Position numbers and translations under genes: made by a program
From: Rhizophagus clarus
Taxonomy: Eukaryota; Glomeromycota; Glomeromycetes; Glomerales; Glomeraceae
Reading direction: 5' to 3'
NCBI GenBank assembly: GCA_015698045.1
Contig: BLAL01000034.1
Span: forward strand, 1,116,001-1,180,000
DNA length: 64,000 bases
Notes under the pieces: model-generated
Databases searched by the model: none
What the model was told of the DNA's origin: nothing
The model's input: only the letters and a program-made list of their open reading frames with translations
Part shown: positions 33,754 to 46,377 of the stretch, piece after piece
Layout: each line of letters begins with the position of its first letter
How positions within the stretch are numbered: position 1 is the stretch's first letter

Positions 33754-36437
33754 CTACTCTTTTTGAGATTTTTTCGGGGTTGGTGTCGTCTCCGGAAGAT
33801 TGTCGATAGTAAACAAATCTTCTGGCCTTGTTTGTAGCGCAACTCTTTTTACTTTCTTAACAACACCAAGAACATTTGTTATATCATTCTGCAATCATTA
33901 GGAATAATTAAAATTCGTAAGAAAAATTTTCAACTAGCGAATTAATGATACAAATACGTACTTTTAAACTTAATACATCTTTTAAAGCCACAAGGCTTTC
34001 TGGAATGCTTCCCCATGTCGTTCCAATTCGATATTGACACGTCTTGAACACGAAATAATATCTAATATCGGCATCATAGTACATGGCACACATCTTCCCG
34101 TTAAGACCTTTATTAAATATAAAAATGAGTATCAGCCAATTTTATATTAGAGTGTAAAACGTTTGAAAATATTCTCTGTTGCCTCATAGTACCTCCATGA
34201 GTTATTCCGTGTAAAACAATGTTCTTTACTCCTTTAATAGATTCCTCTGTAAATTTCAAATTATTCAGGATGCGATCTAGTTGATCCTTCATTTCACGAA
34301 AAACCTTATGTTTGTAGTTAATTGGTTTTGAGTTTTGAGGATCTTCATCGGTGTATGTTTCCGAGCCAAAATATTCCATATTATCGATACGGAATAAAAT
34401 ATCGATCTTATGTCCAGATCTTTTTTTTTCCGTATCTTCTCTTGTCATGTTCTTACGCTCGATTGATGCCAAAGACATCTCTTCGCCTCTGAGGTGATGG
34501 AAAAAATAATTTGAGACTTAAAGCTAAGAAACAAACTATCGCATTAAATTCTATTAGGAAATTTCATACTAACCGATGCACTTGAATTTCTTCGCAAGAC
34601 AAAAAGCAATCGTCAATCAACGGAGTCAATAGGTGGCAATTGATCCATCCCTCGGAGTTTTTATCTAAGAGCGGATTTCTTGGAGCTTCAAAGAACAATG
34701 ACCTAGATAATAAGACGGATTGTTATAAAATGGATTTAACATAAACAATGCAAAAATTCTGCTTATAGAGACAAGAACCAGATAGGACTCACAGTTTGTC
34801 CGCAAAACGATGGACCCAATGTATTTCGTAGTGTTTGTTGAATGAATATGTTTCATCTGTTGAAACAAATGGAAGTTGAAGTTTTCTACGGAATTCATTA
34901 CGAGTATCAGACTGAAATCAGAGATAGGAAAAGGTGTTAGCAAAATTAATAATGATTATGAAGACAATCCTTAAAACATACACTATTGATTAATTCATCA
35001 ATATATTTGTAGCCTCATTGGTGACAGGATCCCATGTATAATTGCGTTTGATTTTCAATCTATCCATTAAAAGCTTGTTTGTTGTGTCGATTATGCTTGA
35101 GCAGATTGGTTCACTATAATAAAAAACAGTGAAATTAGTCAGTTAATAATATAATACAGGAATATAAATTAGCTTTAATAGACATGTTTTTACTTACTAC
35201 GTGGATTTCGTTCGCTGTTTTTCTTGTCTTAATCGTTTAAGTAAGTCTTGATTTTCAGATGTAGAGCGAATTTGATGAGGCGGAGTATGTGGCCTATCAT
35301 ACTCGGGACTATTAATTTCGTTTATACCGCTAGTCATTTCCGTAGCTCCTCTGCTAGACCCTGCACTTTCTGTCCCAATTTGCATCTTCAAGGATTGCGA
35401 ACTTGATGGTGATGACGTATCTTTCGAATGTGATCTTGAATTCATAGATTCTTCGGCTCTATGACTGCTAATGAAATCATCGTCGTCATCATCCACATTC
35501 CTGCTGGTGGTTTTGACCTAAAACAAATAAAAAATTATTAAGAAATTCCGTGAACAAATCCCTATCATAATGTTACACTTTATACTGACCTTCTTTGAAG
35601 CAGGAGAGTCAATTTGTTTTTTATTCTGTAGGTATATTAATAATAGTCTAAAAAACGCTCACATAAATTTTAAGGCTGTTTGTTTATATTCTAACCTTAT
35701 TTAATGATAAATTTTTCCGCTTTTGTCCATTCTGTGCGTATTGAGTAAGCTGTCCACAGAAAGTGTTAGAACATGCAAATGAAATCCAGGTTAAACGCCT
35801 ACTCTAATACCTTACCGTTCTTCCGAATATGTTGAGGTGTCCCAATGAGGCGGTTCGAATAGCAGTTTCTTCCTCAATTTCTTTCCAGAAGCAATGTACA
35901 GCTTGCGTCCTTTTTTCCGTCTTAAAAGGAAGACAAGATTCAGTACAGAAATAAAGGAGCTACTTTCGTGATAGTGCAGGATCCAGTTTCATCACTTCAT
36001 CTGAACCAGCAGATCATCACAAGAACAACCAGCAGATGCTCTTGCTAGATAAAGTGAAATTGACTTCAACCGAACCAGCAGATCATCACAAGAGTAACCA
36101 GCAGATACTCTTGCTTGTTGAAAGTCTACCCGAACCAGCAGTTCATTACAAGAGTAACCAGCAGATACTCTTGCTGGGTAAAATCAGGACGTTGCAACAA
36201 TCAAAAAAAAGGTAATAATACTCATACCTCGAACGCATTAAGGGCGAACTCCGCGTTTTGTACATTAAGTCTATGCTGTTCCTCTAACTCAGCTACATAC
36301 CCATCATGCTCAGCCTGGGAACTTTCTATAAAAGAGGCGTCTTTCTTTCTCTGCAACAGGTATTCGTGAAGAAAATTATTGCAATTTTTTCTGAGTATTA
36401 TTTCAACAGCCGTCTTTCTTTCTTCTTTTGTGTTCAT
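33754..36437 (-). pseudogene. Eleven-exon lineage-specific gene with one frameshift
   Basis: Exons with fitting splice sites: 36228-36437, 35816-35920, 35696-35749, 35590-35625, 35198-35517, 34982-35113, 34793-34911, 34574-34702, 34193-34488, 33962-34107, 33754-33888. The product has an N-terminal helical part, a Ser/Asp-rich linker (VDDDDDDFISSHRAEES) and a globular C-terminal half with EIHWVHRFADKL, GWINCHLLTPLIDD, SGHKIDILFRI and GITHGG blocks. The SGHKIDILFRI part recalls the substrate strand of nuclease-like folds common in this lineage. Exon 6 shifts frame near 34995-35012: read straight it stops after ATNILMN, while the other frame runs on as YIDELINS into a good GTATGT donor. This is a one-base loss or a base-call error. 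Confidence 0.55.
36005..36182 (-). repeat. Three intronic hairpin repeats
   Basis: Within the first intron of the 33754-36437 gene, a unit of about 60-70 bp is repeated three times. Each contains CAAGAGTA-ACCAGCAGA-TACTCTTG, an 8-bp stem with a 9-base loop. In the first copy the stem changes on both sides and stays paired in the transcript through a G-U pair. Confidence 0.7.
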
Positions 36438-36499
36438 TATGAGAAACGTTAGAAAAGCTTTTATGAGACTACTAACAGCTTTAAATGGAATCACTTATT

Positions 36500-37374
36500 A
36501 CATCATATACACCCTCCTTCGGCCCGTTTTCTGGGCGCGGTTTTCTGACTATTTATAAGCATGATGGAACTTGGAAGTCCCTTATGATGCCTATTGTTAC
36601 ACAAACTATTTATACAGTGTATACAATAATATATACAGTATATATGATTTATGATGGTCATATTACACCACATGAAGGACGCGCCTGTTTGCCACGAAAT
36701 TTTACAAGAACGTTTCTTCAATACTACTCTAACGAAATAAGAAACTGATCTCTAATGATCTCTATTCTCCACCAAGTTTTACTAGGAAGAACTTGAGAAA
36801 TACCCTTATATTACACACAGTCAGTATATTGGTTTTATGCCTTTTAAAACTGAAATACATAATAAAATTTAGGTCTCTTGTAAGTTAAAAGTCTCAAGAT
36901 TCACGTGAACAAGGTTTAAAGTCGAAAAGATGATTATTCCTTTTGAAACTTAGTTGTGAAACTTGAAAATTGGCGTTGCGATATCATTTAATTCAGCCAA
37001 TCAGAATCATTGCCAATCAACCAATAAAATCAAATTTCCATCATGCTCTATTTATACGCGTTCACGTGATTTTTACAGTAAGATCGGCATCATGCATGAA
37101 TAGGTTTCAAGCTACGCTTTTCATAAAAAGTAATGACACATAATTTTGGCCGGGCTCCCAGCTGAAATTTTCCCAAAAAATTTAATTTTTGAGGGGATGT
37201 GAGAATCAAAAACGTGCTAATTTATGTCGCACATGCCAACATGCATTGTGGCTGGACAATATATTATTTTAATTTAACGAAAAGTCCATTGAATTCTTTA
37301 ACAAGATAATTTTCAGGATCCTGTAAAGATTCTATCATATATCTCCATGGAAGATAAATAATTTGGAGTCCCCA
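36500..37374. other. Intergenic, no gene seen
   Basis: Upstream of the eleven-exon gene. Overlapping short frames at 36485-36748 do not look coding. A palindromic TATACAGTGTATACAATA tract lies near 36610. Confidence 0.5.
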
Positions 37375-37851
37375 TCATGGAATATATGCTTGCCTGTAAC
37401 CTTGCTGTTCTAATCTTTCCTTAATAAGATAATGTGCTTCTTTATTTAGTCGTTCACTTAACTGCCATTTCTTTTTTTCTATCCAAAGACTAGGATAATA
37501 ATTAATATATTCCTTATATGCTGTGGCCCATTTGGCTAGATTATAATTTTCGATATAGTATTGATAAGCATTTGCTTTTTTAAGCATGTCAGCAAATTCA
37601 TTGAGACGCAAAGCATATTCTTCTTGAGTCTCAGGATTTATTTTCATTTGAGGGATTGTAAGTATACCTAAGAATTTCTTTCTATCAGGAGTACCATCAT
37701 TCCTCACCGCCCCCTAAATTCGTTTTGCCAAAGATTCAGGTCTCTTCTTGTAATTCCTGTAAGCTCGCTGGATAACTGTTGCATAGAAATTCTCAAACTG
37801 ATAGTTATATTGTCTCGCAATCAAGAATCCCCAAGACTGCTTCATAGATCT
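37375..37851 (-). pseudogene. IQ-motif lineage-specific protein, broken
   Basis: One frame runs from MKQSWGFLIARQYNYQF through VIQRAYRNYKKRPESLAKRI, meets TAG at 37714-37716, and continues in the same frame for 110 residues (NDGTPDRKKFLGIL, then EEYALRLNEFADMLKKANAY). The IQxxYR stretch is an IQ-like calmodulin-binding helix. I recall many relatives of this in Rhizophagus, where the frame is unbroken. Function unknown. Confidence 0.55.
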
Positions 37852-37995
37852 TCTTGAAAAAAGTTTCGTTATAGATTAAAGGGTCTAACCCAGAATAGGC
37901 AGATCATCCAGATTATATCAAAAAATAAATTATATTTCAGTTGAAAGTAATAGTTTATAATTAAAATATTTTTTGGAATCAGTCAGTCAAACCGG

Positions 37996-38826
37996 TTAAA
38001 CAATCATGACTTTTGTTCCATCCCTCAATCTCAATGTAGTGCCTTTTGGCTGTTTTGCATACCGAGACGAGATAAATAATTCGCCTATATTGCTTTTGTA
38101 ATTTGATGATTGATAAGAAGTTGGTGAAATCACTTTTTGCCTAGCAGGTGAAATACAAGCTAGCTCAAAATTTGGAGCACTTGGCATAGTATTTTCTGCC
38201 ATAGTCATTTTAACCTGCTTATATGCTTCATAGCTAATTGAACGACAATCAGAATCATATGATACTGATGCCAATTTATCCTTTTCTGAGTGTGAAGTAG
38301 ACTGGAAGAAAATCTCTAGACGAAGGCAAATAATTTTAGTCTCTTCTTGTAATATGAATTGTTTATATTGCCAGATCTTAAATTCCCTTGTATCAATAGA
38401 TTCGAGAATATCATTTCTTCTTGCATGTTCATTCGAAATAGTATTTCCAGAAATACATCTCTTCAAGTGATTATCTCGATAGGTTGAGGGAAGACCACCA
38501 AGACCATTTTCAGATATGAAAACTAAGGAGTCACATACACTACAATATATGTAATTTGATGGAAGACCAGCAATTACTCTACCACTACTTTCAATTATTT
38601 TTCCACCCATCATAATATATCCATTCTTAGAAAGGATTCCTAAATTATTTTTAAGTATTCTCCTAAATGGTTCATGAATACGAGAGCACCACATTTCTGG
38701 CGTTTCATGATCATATCTTTCTGTTAAAGGCCATATTGCATCAACTATATCTCTATATTTGTTAAAGTTTATATCATCATAGCCTACAGAAATTAGCTTA
38801 TTTACGGCTCTACTATCAAAATCCAT
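37996..38826 (-). CDS. Orphan 276-residue protein with CxxC-H-C cluster
   Basis: Intronless. Residues 93-125 hold YCSVCDSLV followed by HLKRC, a candidate C2HC zinc site. The region before it is a helical domain (WPLTERYDHETPEMWCSRIH). The C-terminal third is Ser-rich and ends in the compact strand pair GTTLRLRDGTKVMIV. No homolog recognised. The frame is intact, unlike its neighbours. Confidence 0.55.
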   Translation of the reverse strand: MDFDSRAVNKLISVGYDDINFNKYRDIVDAIWPLTERYDHETPEMWCSRIHEPFRRILKNNLGILSKNGYIMMGGKIIESSGRVIAGLPSNYIYCSVCDSLVFISENGLGGLPSTYRDNHLKRCISGNTISNEHARRNDILESIDTREFKIWQYKQFILQEETKIICLRLEIFFQSTSHSEKDKLASVSYDSDCRSISYEAYKQVKMTMAENTMPSAPNFELACISPARQKVISPTSYQSSNYKSNIGELFISSRYAKQPKGTTLRLRDGTKVMIV

Positions 38827-39354
38827 AATAGTGTTTTAGTAGATTATAACAGATTATAACGATTTTATTGATTTATAGTCTTTTTAGCGATTTTAGCTGA
38901 TTTAGCAATATTATACTCTAATAAAACCATATTCAAATTTATATGGATTTACTGATTAGCGATTAGTTGATTTGTAGCCGATTTTGAAAGACTACATGCT
39001 AGTAAATCCAAATTCATTTTTTATTCGATTACAAATTTATATGCTAATTTTATATTTACATGCAGTTTGTGGATCTCTCGTGATTAACAGGTATTCAAAG
39101 GCGCTTTGCATAAAATTTGTATCACCCTGCCTCCCAGTCAGTTCCCGGCACTTCCTCGCAACCTTTCCGCAACTCAAATCACGAGGATCAACCAATTAGA
39201 TTTGCGCAGTAGCTAAGCCACCATTAAAATTCGATTAATCATATCAGATATTATTTTTTAGACAACACTAATCTCAACTTCATTTAAATCATGGCACTTA
39301 AAGGCGAGGCTTTTTTCATTTGCTCTGTTACCCCACTTTTCTTAAACCGTAAAA

Positions 39355-40081
39355 ATGTCTCTTGAGTGGAATAATGAACAAACCCGCTTTCTCATTAATG
39401 AACATAAAAATGGTAATAAAGAATATCACCGTACCCCTAATCGTAATAAGAGAATCTTTTGAGAAAAAAATAGCATAGAAGCTCAACGAAGTTAATAATT
39501 CGAATTACTTTACCAGGGAAGCTTGCAATAAGAAAATTTTATTATGTAAGTGTATAGTCTGGTCCCTCTGGGAGTTATTAACCGTCTCTAATCTAATACC
39601 CTCGTTTACTTAGTCGACTAAAGCCTACTATGAAGGAACTAAAAATAAGAGGAGTCTTGTTGGGGAACAATATTACGAGGAATTCTCCACAGAATTCTGG
39701 AAAGAACCCGGCAATTAGTTTTGTGATATATTTCTTCAACTAGATATTATTATTATTATTATTATTTCGAAAAAAGAGATTGAGGGACATTTATTGTTTC
39801 TAGGAACACGACGTCCATCATCCAATACAACCGTCTCCACAACATCTCCACCAACACCCTTGACAGTGTGGTCGACTTCTGAGAGTTTGGATCCTTTCGA
39901 AATAGGATCTGATATATCAAGACCGGTAACGCCGTCCATTGAGACTCCTGTTATCTCTGCCGGAGGCGCTTCAAGCGGACCTACAACTCCAACACTCCCC
40001 TCATTCTCTCAAAATGTGAAAGTAATTAATGTAACGATTAATTATGGTGGTGATTCCAAAGGAATCTGTTCAGACAAGTAG
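39355..40081 (+). pseudogene. Myb/SANT-like (MADF-type) DNA-binding protein, broken
   Basis: Starts MSLEWNNEQTRFLINEHKNG, the opening helix of a trihelix/Myb-SANT-like domain. TGA at 39460-39462 stands where the family has Trp (IFW). One extra A in the following A-run shifts the frame, and TAG follows. Further on, YYEGTKNKRS and QYYEEFSTEFW are recognisable. After an intron ending TTTCTAG (about 39803) a Pro/Ser/Thr-rich last exon runs to 40081. Several lesions make it a pseudogene of a lineage-expanded transcription-factor-like or transposon-derived family. Confidence 0.6.
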
Positions 40082-40425
40082 AATTAGGCTAAATACATTA
40101 TAGACGTAGTAGAATAGTATAAAACAAAATGTAATCGTATAATAAAAATAAATTCAAAGTCTACCAAGTTAAAAAAGAAAAACTCGATATGGGTAGGTCC
40201 TTTGGGACCGCAAAACTTTATTTTATCGATGCTACAGCAGATTTATCAACATCATAGGCGTATATCATAAAAATTGTATCGCTAAGCTATCTCTCAAATC
40301 ACGAGATGAATGGCCGACAGATTTCGGATTTTTTCTTTAGCCGGGTAAGCATAACGGGAATTCGGGAAAATGATTACGAATAAAAAAATATTATTTTTTC
40401 TGATGGTAGAGTCTGGACAAGCTCG

Positions 40426-40812
40426 TCAAAATTGAGCAGAAGCTGGATCAGCATCCGGTTAAATTTATCTCCCGAAACCTATATTTCTGATGGGCACGCA
40501 TATGAGCTCAGGATAAATTTATCTCCGAAAACGCTGTGCATATGACTAGATTATTTTAGAGTCTGGACAAGCTCGTCAGTAGAAGAATCATGTGACGTAA
40601 TACAGTATGATTTATAGCGCAGTACTTCACATATTTCACGAAATTAATTATTACATATATTACACATACTCATACACATCCGCAAAGCAAATAAAAATAT
40701 AAGCCCGAATTGTGGGTAGAACTTTATTAGCTAGTCTTCAAAGGAAAATATTCTCTTAAAAATGATGGGGTCCTAAAGGGGCCTGGCCGAGGCTGGACAA
40801 GCTCGTCAAACC
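40426..40812. repeat. Repeat with CTGGACAAGCTCGTCA
   Basis: CTGGACAAGCTCGTCA occurs about 40412, 40562 and 40793. Between the first two, GATAAATTTATCTCC also repeats. The last copy overlaps the 3' end of the RING pseudogene. Confidence 0.7.
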
Positions 40813-42128
40813 TTATGCGTTAAAATTTCAGCCATTACATATTTGATTTCATCTCCAGTTAGATTTAAGATGAATGATGGGGGGATAGATCTAATCCTGG
40901 CTATTTTTTCTTTACCTATGGTATTAAAAAGCTTATACACCTTTTCGGATCTCTCTGTCTTTTTTCGCAAAGCTTCATCAGAGCATTTCGTCTCTAGAAT
41001 CACTTCCCTAACCTCTTTTTTAACCAACGCTTCAGATCCATCCTTGCCAACCTCGGGTTTTAATTCCTTGTATCGTTTAAATACAGCTTCCCCAAAATTA
41101 AAATAACTGAAAATAAGACCTCGAGATGCTTCTTCGTTTTTAGTTTCAGCATGATCAATCCTCTCAGAGAGTTGTAAAAAGCTACTTGCGCTTTCATTTA
41201 TTTCTTCCAAGCTCCTACCACCATCGGGATTATCAGTTAATAATTCTTCGATAAGTTGTTTTAGCGTGCTTGATACCTTCTTCTTCCCACCAGTTTTTTT
41301 CGCTTTCTTGTTAGAAGCTTTTTCGGTTGATGAGCCCGATTCCCTAGAACGTTTTTTCTGTACATCACTCGGATCTTGTTCTATTAGAGTTGTTACCTCT
41401 GACATCGTTTCAGACGAAGGGCAGGTAGGACACATCTTGTGAGAATTCTTGATGCAATCGTAATGCACAACATGTTTGCAGGGTAAAAAAATGGTTGGTT
41501 TCGTGTATTCTAGGGAGATTTCTTCAGAGCATTATTCACATATAGAACGTTGGATTTGACTGCTAGTGTCCTTTGAAATCGAGTCATCCAAATTTTCGGA
41601 ATTGCCAGGTGTAATGCTAACAACCTCAATAGGGCTAGTTGCCTGGTCAGAAGTTTCTTTAATGATCTGAATAGAGCTTGATGCCTTGTCGGTAGTCTTG
41701 GACGAACTTTGCTCCTCTCCGCCTAATAATCCTAACTCCTTCATAGCAGTTACATTGGCATCCTCATCCACAGGAGTTGCATTTTCCGAATCTACCGGCA
41801 TGGAGGTGGTATTTTCATCAGTAGTTGAAGGTTTGTCTTGCGATCCCTTTTCCTTAAAAAGATCCAGTGAGAGAAAAGTTTCAATATCTTTATTACAATC
41901 CTTATTCGGGCATCGCGCTTCTCCATTCACCCGATACTTTTCGAGACACTTCTGGTGAAAGATGTGTCCACACGAAGCTAGGGTAAATTCTTTGTAATAC
42001 GGGTGCGAATAAATCTCTTTTCCACATAATGAGCATGGATTCACCTCTGGGATACTGATATGCGTAGCAAGGGTGCTAGTATAACGGAGGATATTTTTTG
42101 CGAGCGCTACGATGTGTGTTCTATCCAT
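40806..42128 (-). pseudogene. Double RING-finger protein, one nonsense codon
   Basis: The N-terminal frame (42128-41532, 198 residues) has a RING: CSLCGKEIY, SCGHIFHQKC, CPNKDC. It ends SQIQRSICE then TAA (41532-41534). The same frame continues with CSEEISLEYTKP, LPCKHVVHYDC and CPTCPS, a second RING split by the stop between its first two zinc ligands. The rest, to 40806, has a Lys-rich nuclear signal (KKRSRESG, KKAKKTGGKKK) and the lineage helix domain RKKTERSEKVYKLFNTIG. RING proteins are usually E3 ubiquitin ligases. Only the stop prevents a 440-residue product. Confidence 0.65.
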
Positions 42129-42713
42129 ACCGCTTTGTGTATGGCTGAAGAGTCTTAAGCAAAAAAATGATCATTCTGTTTTATATCACTCGCTAAATTT
42201 CGCAGGAGAAAACATTCCCCGGATTTTCATCAGTAATTACGCACTGTATTTCGTCATTTGTAAGTCCCCCTGCAAATCGCCTTTCTTATATCTACGATAT
42301 TATGAAAGATAAGCCAACTGTTTCGTGAAATATGCCCCCTTAATCTGTTGATTTGCGGGAGATAGCCTATCATTTTAGCTTATCCCAATAACATATCTGA
42401 TAGGTTTTCTTTTCTTCGAATAAATATGAGAAAAAAGGGATCTTTGATCGAAGGAGCCGGGATGACTTTATGATTAGCATACACACCCCAAATCTCATAT
42501 GCGAAATAATGATTGCTTGAAGAAATGTCTATATCCGAATATTGTTTTGTTAGTATGATACTAGCGTGAACCAGGAAGAGAAATGACGCAAAAAAAATAA
42601 TGCGATTCGCATGTCACACAGCCCCTATTCTTCGGCAAGAATTTCACCGATGTATTCTGCGCATTTGCCTTAGCCTTCGACCAGGTGATCCACTCTCTAA
42701 GCCATCCACGTGA
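42129..42713. other. Intergenic, no gene seen
   Basis: No supported reading frame. The sentence ATCCACGTGACTAAGTT is duplicated in tandem near 42701-42735. Confidence 0.5.
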
Positions 42714-42962
42714 CTAAGTTATCCACGTGACTAAGTTTTCGCCCTCAGATACTATTGGGATTCCACTATTAAAAGCTTTCCTGCATTCAAGGTAATAAGC
42801 TCGTTCTCCAATAAACAAACCAGAACCCCATTCACCCTTTAAATTTTCGCCTTCATGATCTTTATTACACATGGGACAAGGTACTGAACTATTAAACACA
42901 AATCTATCACCATAACTCTCACTATACTCCAAGGATAGATAAGGAAAACGCTCTAACACCAA
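42714..42962 (-). CDS. Short orphan with CPMC/H cluster, possibly a fragment
   Basis: 82 residues with FVFNSSVPCPMCNKDHEG and YYLECRKAF, giving Cys, Cys, His, Cys ligands of a small zinc site. Similar C-x2-C-x4-H arrangements occur in viral primase-helicase zinc modules, but I cannot assign it. Likely part of a larger decayed gene. Confidence 0.35.
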   Translation of the reverse strand: MVLERFPYLSLEYSESYGDRFVFNSSVPCPMCNKDHEGENLKGEWGSGLFIGERAYYLECRKAFNSGIPIVSEGENLVTWIT

Positions 42963-42977
42963 CCCAATGATATGTTT

Positions 42978-44255
42978 TCATTTCTCTTTGGGATCTTCAG
43001 GCAAGATAGAAATTGGGAGTCTGGATTTGTTAGATTTCCTAATTTGACCAGAGGAAGATGTGGATGGTACACTTACTTGTGATTTGACTGATGGAATATC
43101 TTTGCTAACAGTATTCATATTTTCATTGGGTAATTTTTCTTCAGAAGAATTAGAGACATGGGTTGAAGGAATAGGTGCGGTTGAGATGCTTACCTCAGCC
43201 GAATCTAAGCTTTGCTCTTGCATTTCTGATGCACCAATTTGGTCATTATCTTGTTTTTCGTCTTTAGAATTATCAGTGAATTCCATATTGGGATTTTTGG
43301 TAAAGTGATCTATGACCCTTTGAATTTCTTCATTGGTAAATTTTGAAATACTGTTAGCACTGGATTTAATATGTTTGACCTTATTTAATCCTATTTTTTC
43401 AGTCAACCTGTAAATCTTCCTAGCTCTTTCAATTTTCTTATATAGAGCGGGACGCTTAGTGTTGGGATTCTGCACAAGTATGAAATTATAAATTAGTCCT
43501 TTGGTGATTTCATCAATACTTTTATCAAATGCTATAATAAAATTACTCCAGCATAAAATTTCCACCTGATTAGCTTTTATCGATACATCTTCTGCATCAC
43601 AAGCTTTTTTATATAAGTTAGCTATATTTTGTAAGATATCTGATTTTCCCTGACCTGAGGTCAGTAAAATTTTTTCATGTATATGAAAGGATATAGAGTC
43701 ATGCGAAGTAGCTCTCAGGTGATTCTGGATAGGTGCGTTACAGCTGATACTAGTAAATATTTCTTTAATCAAGTCTTCACAAGCTGAAGTGCTCTGCTTA
43801 TTCTTTCGTTCATAGCAGTTAGATGTAGTATTCTGGAAAATCGAGGACGTCTCCTGAATAGCTGATTCTCGCTAAAGTTTTTTCTCTTTATTGCATTTCC
43901 TAATTTCATTGCCAACGCTTTTCTTATACACCTCGTTTAAGAAAACATCCGTCTCTCTTTCCTCTAACGACTTAGTTTTTGTGTGAATAGGTTAACATAT
44001 ATCAGAATTTTTGACAGAACTAGTACTAGCTGAAGATTGTTTGATTTCCTTGATATTGTCATCTAATTTAGCAATAAGGGTGGCCTTTTCTTCATCTCTC
44101 TGTTCTAGGCTTGTGAATCTGGCTTCATGTTTTTCTAAAGCATGCTTTAACTTCACATTCTCAGCCTTAACTTCAGCATTCTTCTTCTTAAGTTCAGTAA
44201 TCTCAGCTAAGAGTTTTGAATTTATTTCTCTCAACGAATCAATCTCAGATTGCAT
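42978..44255 (-). pseudogene. Coiled-coil protein with KIERARKIY domain, two stops
   Basis: Starts MQSEIDSLREINSKLL, a leucine-zipper-like coiled coil of about 80 residues. TAA at 43992-43994 and TAG at 43872-43874 interrupt a frame that otherwise runs to 42978. The C-terminal part has KKIERARKIYRLTEKIGLNK and SANSISKFTNEEIQRVIDHF, the same domain as the RING pseudogene next door. Such proteins are highly copied in Rhizophagus; role unknown. In-frame continuation after each stop argues for recent decay. Confidence 0.6.
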
Positions 44256-46377
44256 GTTTGATAATATTTTTTATACAAAATGGAATAATTTAAAAGTTTG
44301 AGTTAGTATAGTAATAGATAAAAAAAATTATGTGATTTTCCTGACCCAAAGTCAGCAAAATTTGCCAAGAAATTTTTTTATTAATATATGCAAAAATAAA
44401 TACAAATGTTTGGGACTGTACCCATGATACATGACGTCTAGGCTAGTGACTATATAATTATTTTTTCTTGATTATCTCTTCTACATGATGCTTCTTATTT
44501 GCGGGTTCATCACTAGCTGATACCCTATCTTTTAACAAGCCCACTATAACCTCTAAGGTCCTCTTCACATTCTTGCGTAATTTAGTTGGATTTTTGATGA
44601 TGTCATTCGTTAGTGAGATTCGATACTCGGTCTTACTTGTACAGTAGATGCCTTCAGTACTATGTAGTATGAAATACCAGTCCATAACTAAGAAATCATA
44701 AAATAAGTTAACGATGCAAAAAAGCGAGAAAGAAAGAAAAAACAGATTCATAAGAGCATTTTCTCACCTGTTATGACAATACCATAGACATATTCATGTT
44801 CTTCGAATGCTTCTTCAGCCTTACGCTTTTTCTTGAGCGTATCTAAGTTCATCTATATTTACAGATGATGATTGGTTAGTATATTCTAATAGAAGGATAG
44901 TCGAATGAAGGCTAGACATAAAAAAGGTATAACTTACTTTACACGAACTTCGACATTGCATTAGATTTTGTGCCATTCCTTTCTCCAGCTGGTTTTGCTT
45001 TCCTTCAATTATGCATATTATTTTTTCGAGCAAATCATCCAGTATTTTCTTGATTGCATAATCGATATGATCGGAACTTTCTTCAACAGATACAGTCATC
45101 TGAGGCAAGATTACCAATCCTCTGAGGATGCTAATAGCAATATGAAGGACTGTTGAAATATATTCACAACGCATAGCCTCATTACTATCTACGACTGGCC
45201 CTATATTTTCTATCCTATGAAGAATGTCATCAATGCAAAGCTTAAACTCCTTAGAATTTTCATCGATTTGGTGGAGGACTATAAATGAAGAATATGTAAG
45301 TCAATAGAAACTTATAATGAAAAAAAGTTGGCATAATTTACCTGGTGTAAACTAAGGGATGCTCGTTATACTATTACTTTTAATGCCGTATTTTTCTAAC
45401 ACTCCCTCCACACTAGTCGAAAAAGGAATATTCGGCCTTAATGAAATTTGGCCTATATTCAACCAAAATTAAAATTATTTGACCACAATTAGTAATGATC
45501 AATGATTATACATATATTCGACCTTTGTTAAATCATAGTCGAATCTAATATTAATTGTGTGTCATGTGAACTTGTATTGCGTGTCATGTAATCAAAGTTT
45601 AAAAAAAAGATCTTTATGCTTTTTTTAAACTTTTAACAAAACTCTTTCCTTTTTTCCTTCGCCATTCCCTTTTTCCTTGCCTCCCCTTTCTTTCATTTTT
45701 CACATCCTTTTGTCCTTTCCTGTCCTTTATCTTTCCCCTTTCTTTCATCTTTTCCCTTCCCTTCGTCTTTTCCTTTCCCTTTTCCTCTCTTTTTCTTTTC
45801 CCACTTCTTTTGACCTTCTGTTAAAAAAAATCTTTACAAAACATCTGATTTTTACATAGTTATTTTGGTCTTTTTAGACACAAAACTTCAAGTAAGTTTT
45901 TTTTTCTCCCAATTACTTTTATTTAACGAACAGTTTCTAACAGTTCATTTTCTATTTTTCTTTAATTTTTTAACGAACTTTGTTAATAGTTTGTTTTTTC
46001 CTTTGTAGATAACTGATTGGCTCTTCGGGATATCTGGATATCTGTAACTTGTTGAGTCATTTCTCTTTTTGCGTCTCTTTGACTCTTTGGAGTATTTCGG
46101 TGAGAGGGGAAGGGAGAGTGGTTTTTGTATTATTTGACTTAATGAAACGTCGCTTAATATTCAATTTTCTTTCTTTTTTAGGCGACCAATCTTTAGACAC
46201 GAAGAGCTTCTTTAATTACTCCTTAACAAAACTTACATTTCATTTTTCTTTCTATAGAAAACTGACCTCTAGACTCAGAATTTTGGTGGGATTCTTGTCT
46301 TTTTTTAATTAATTTTTTTAGTTCCTTCTTTAATGGAACTACTTTTTTTTAGGCGATTAGTTCTTCGAATTCTTGGC

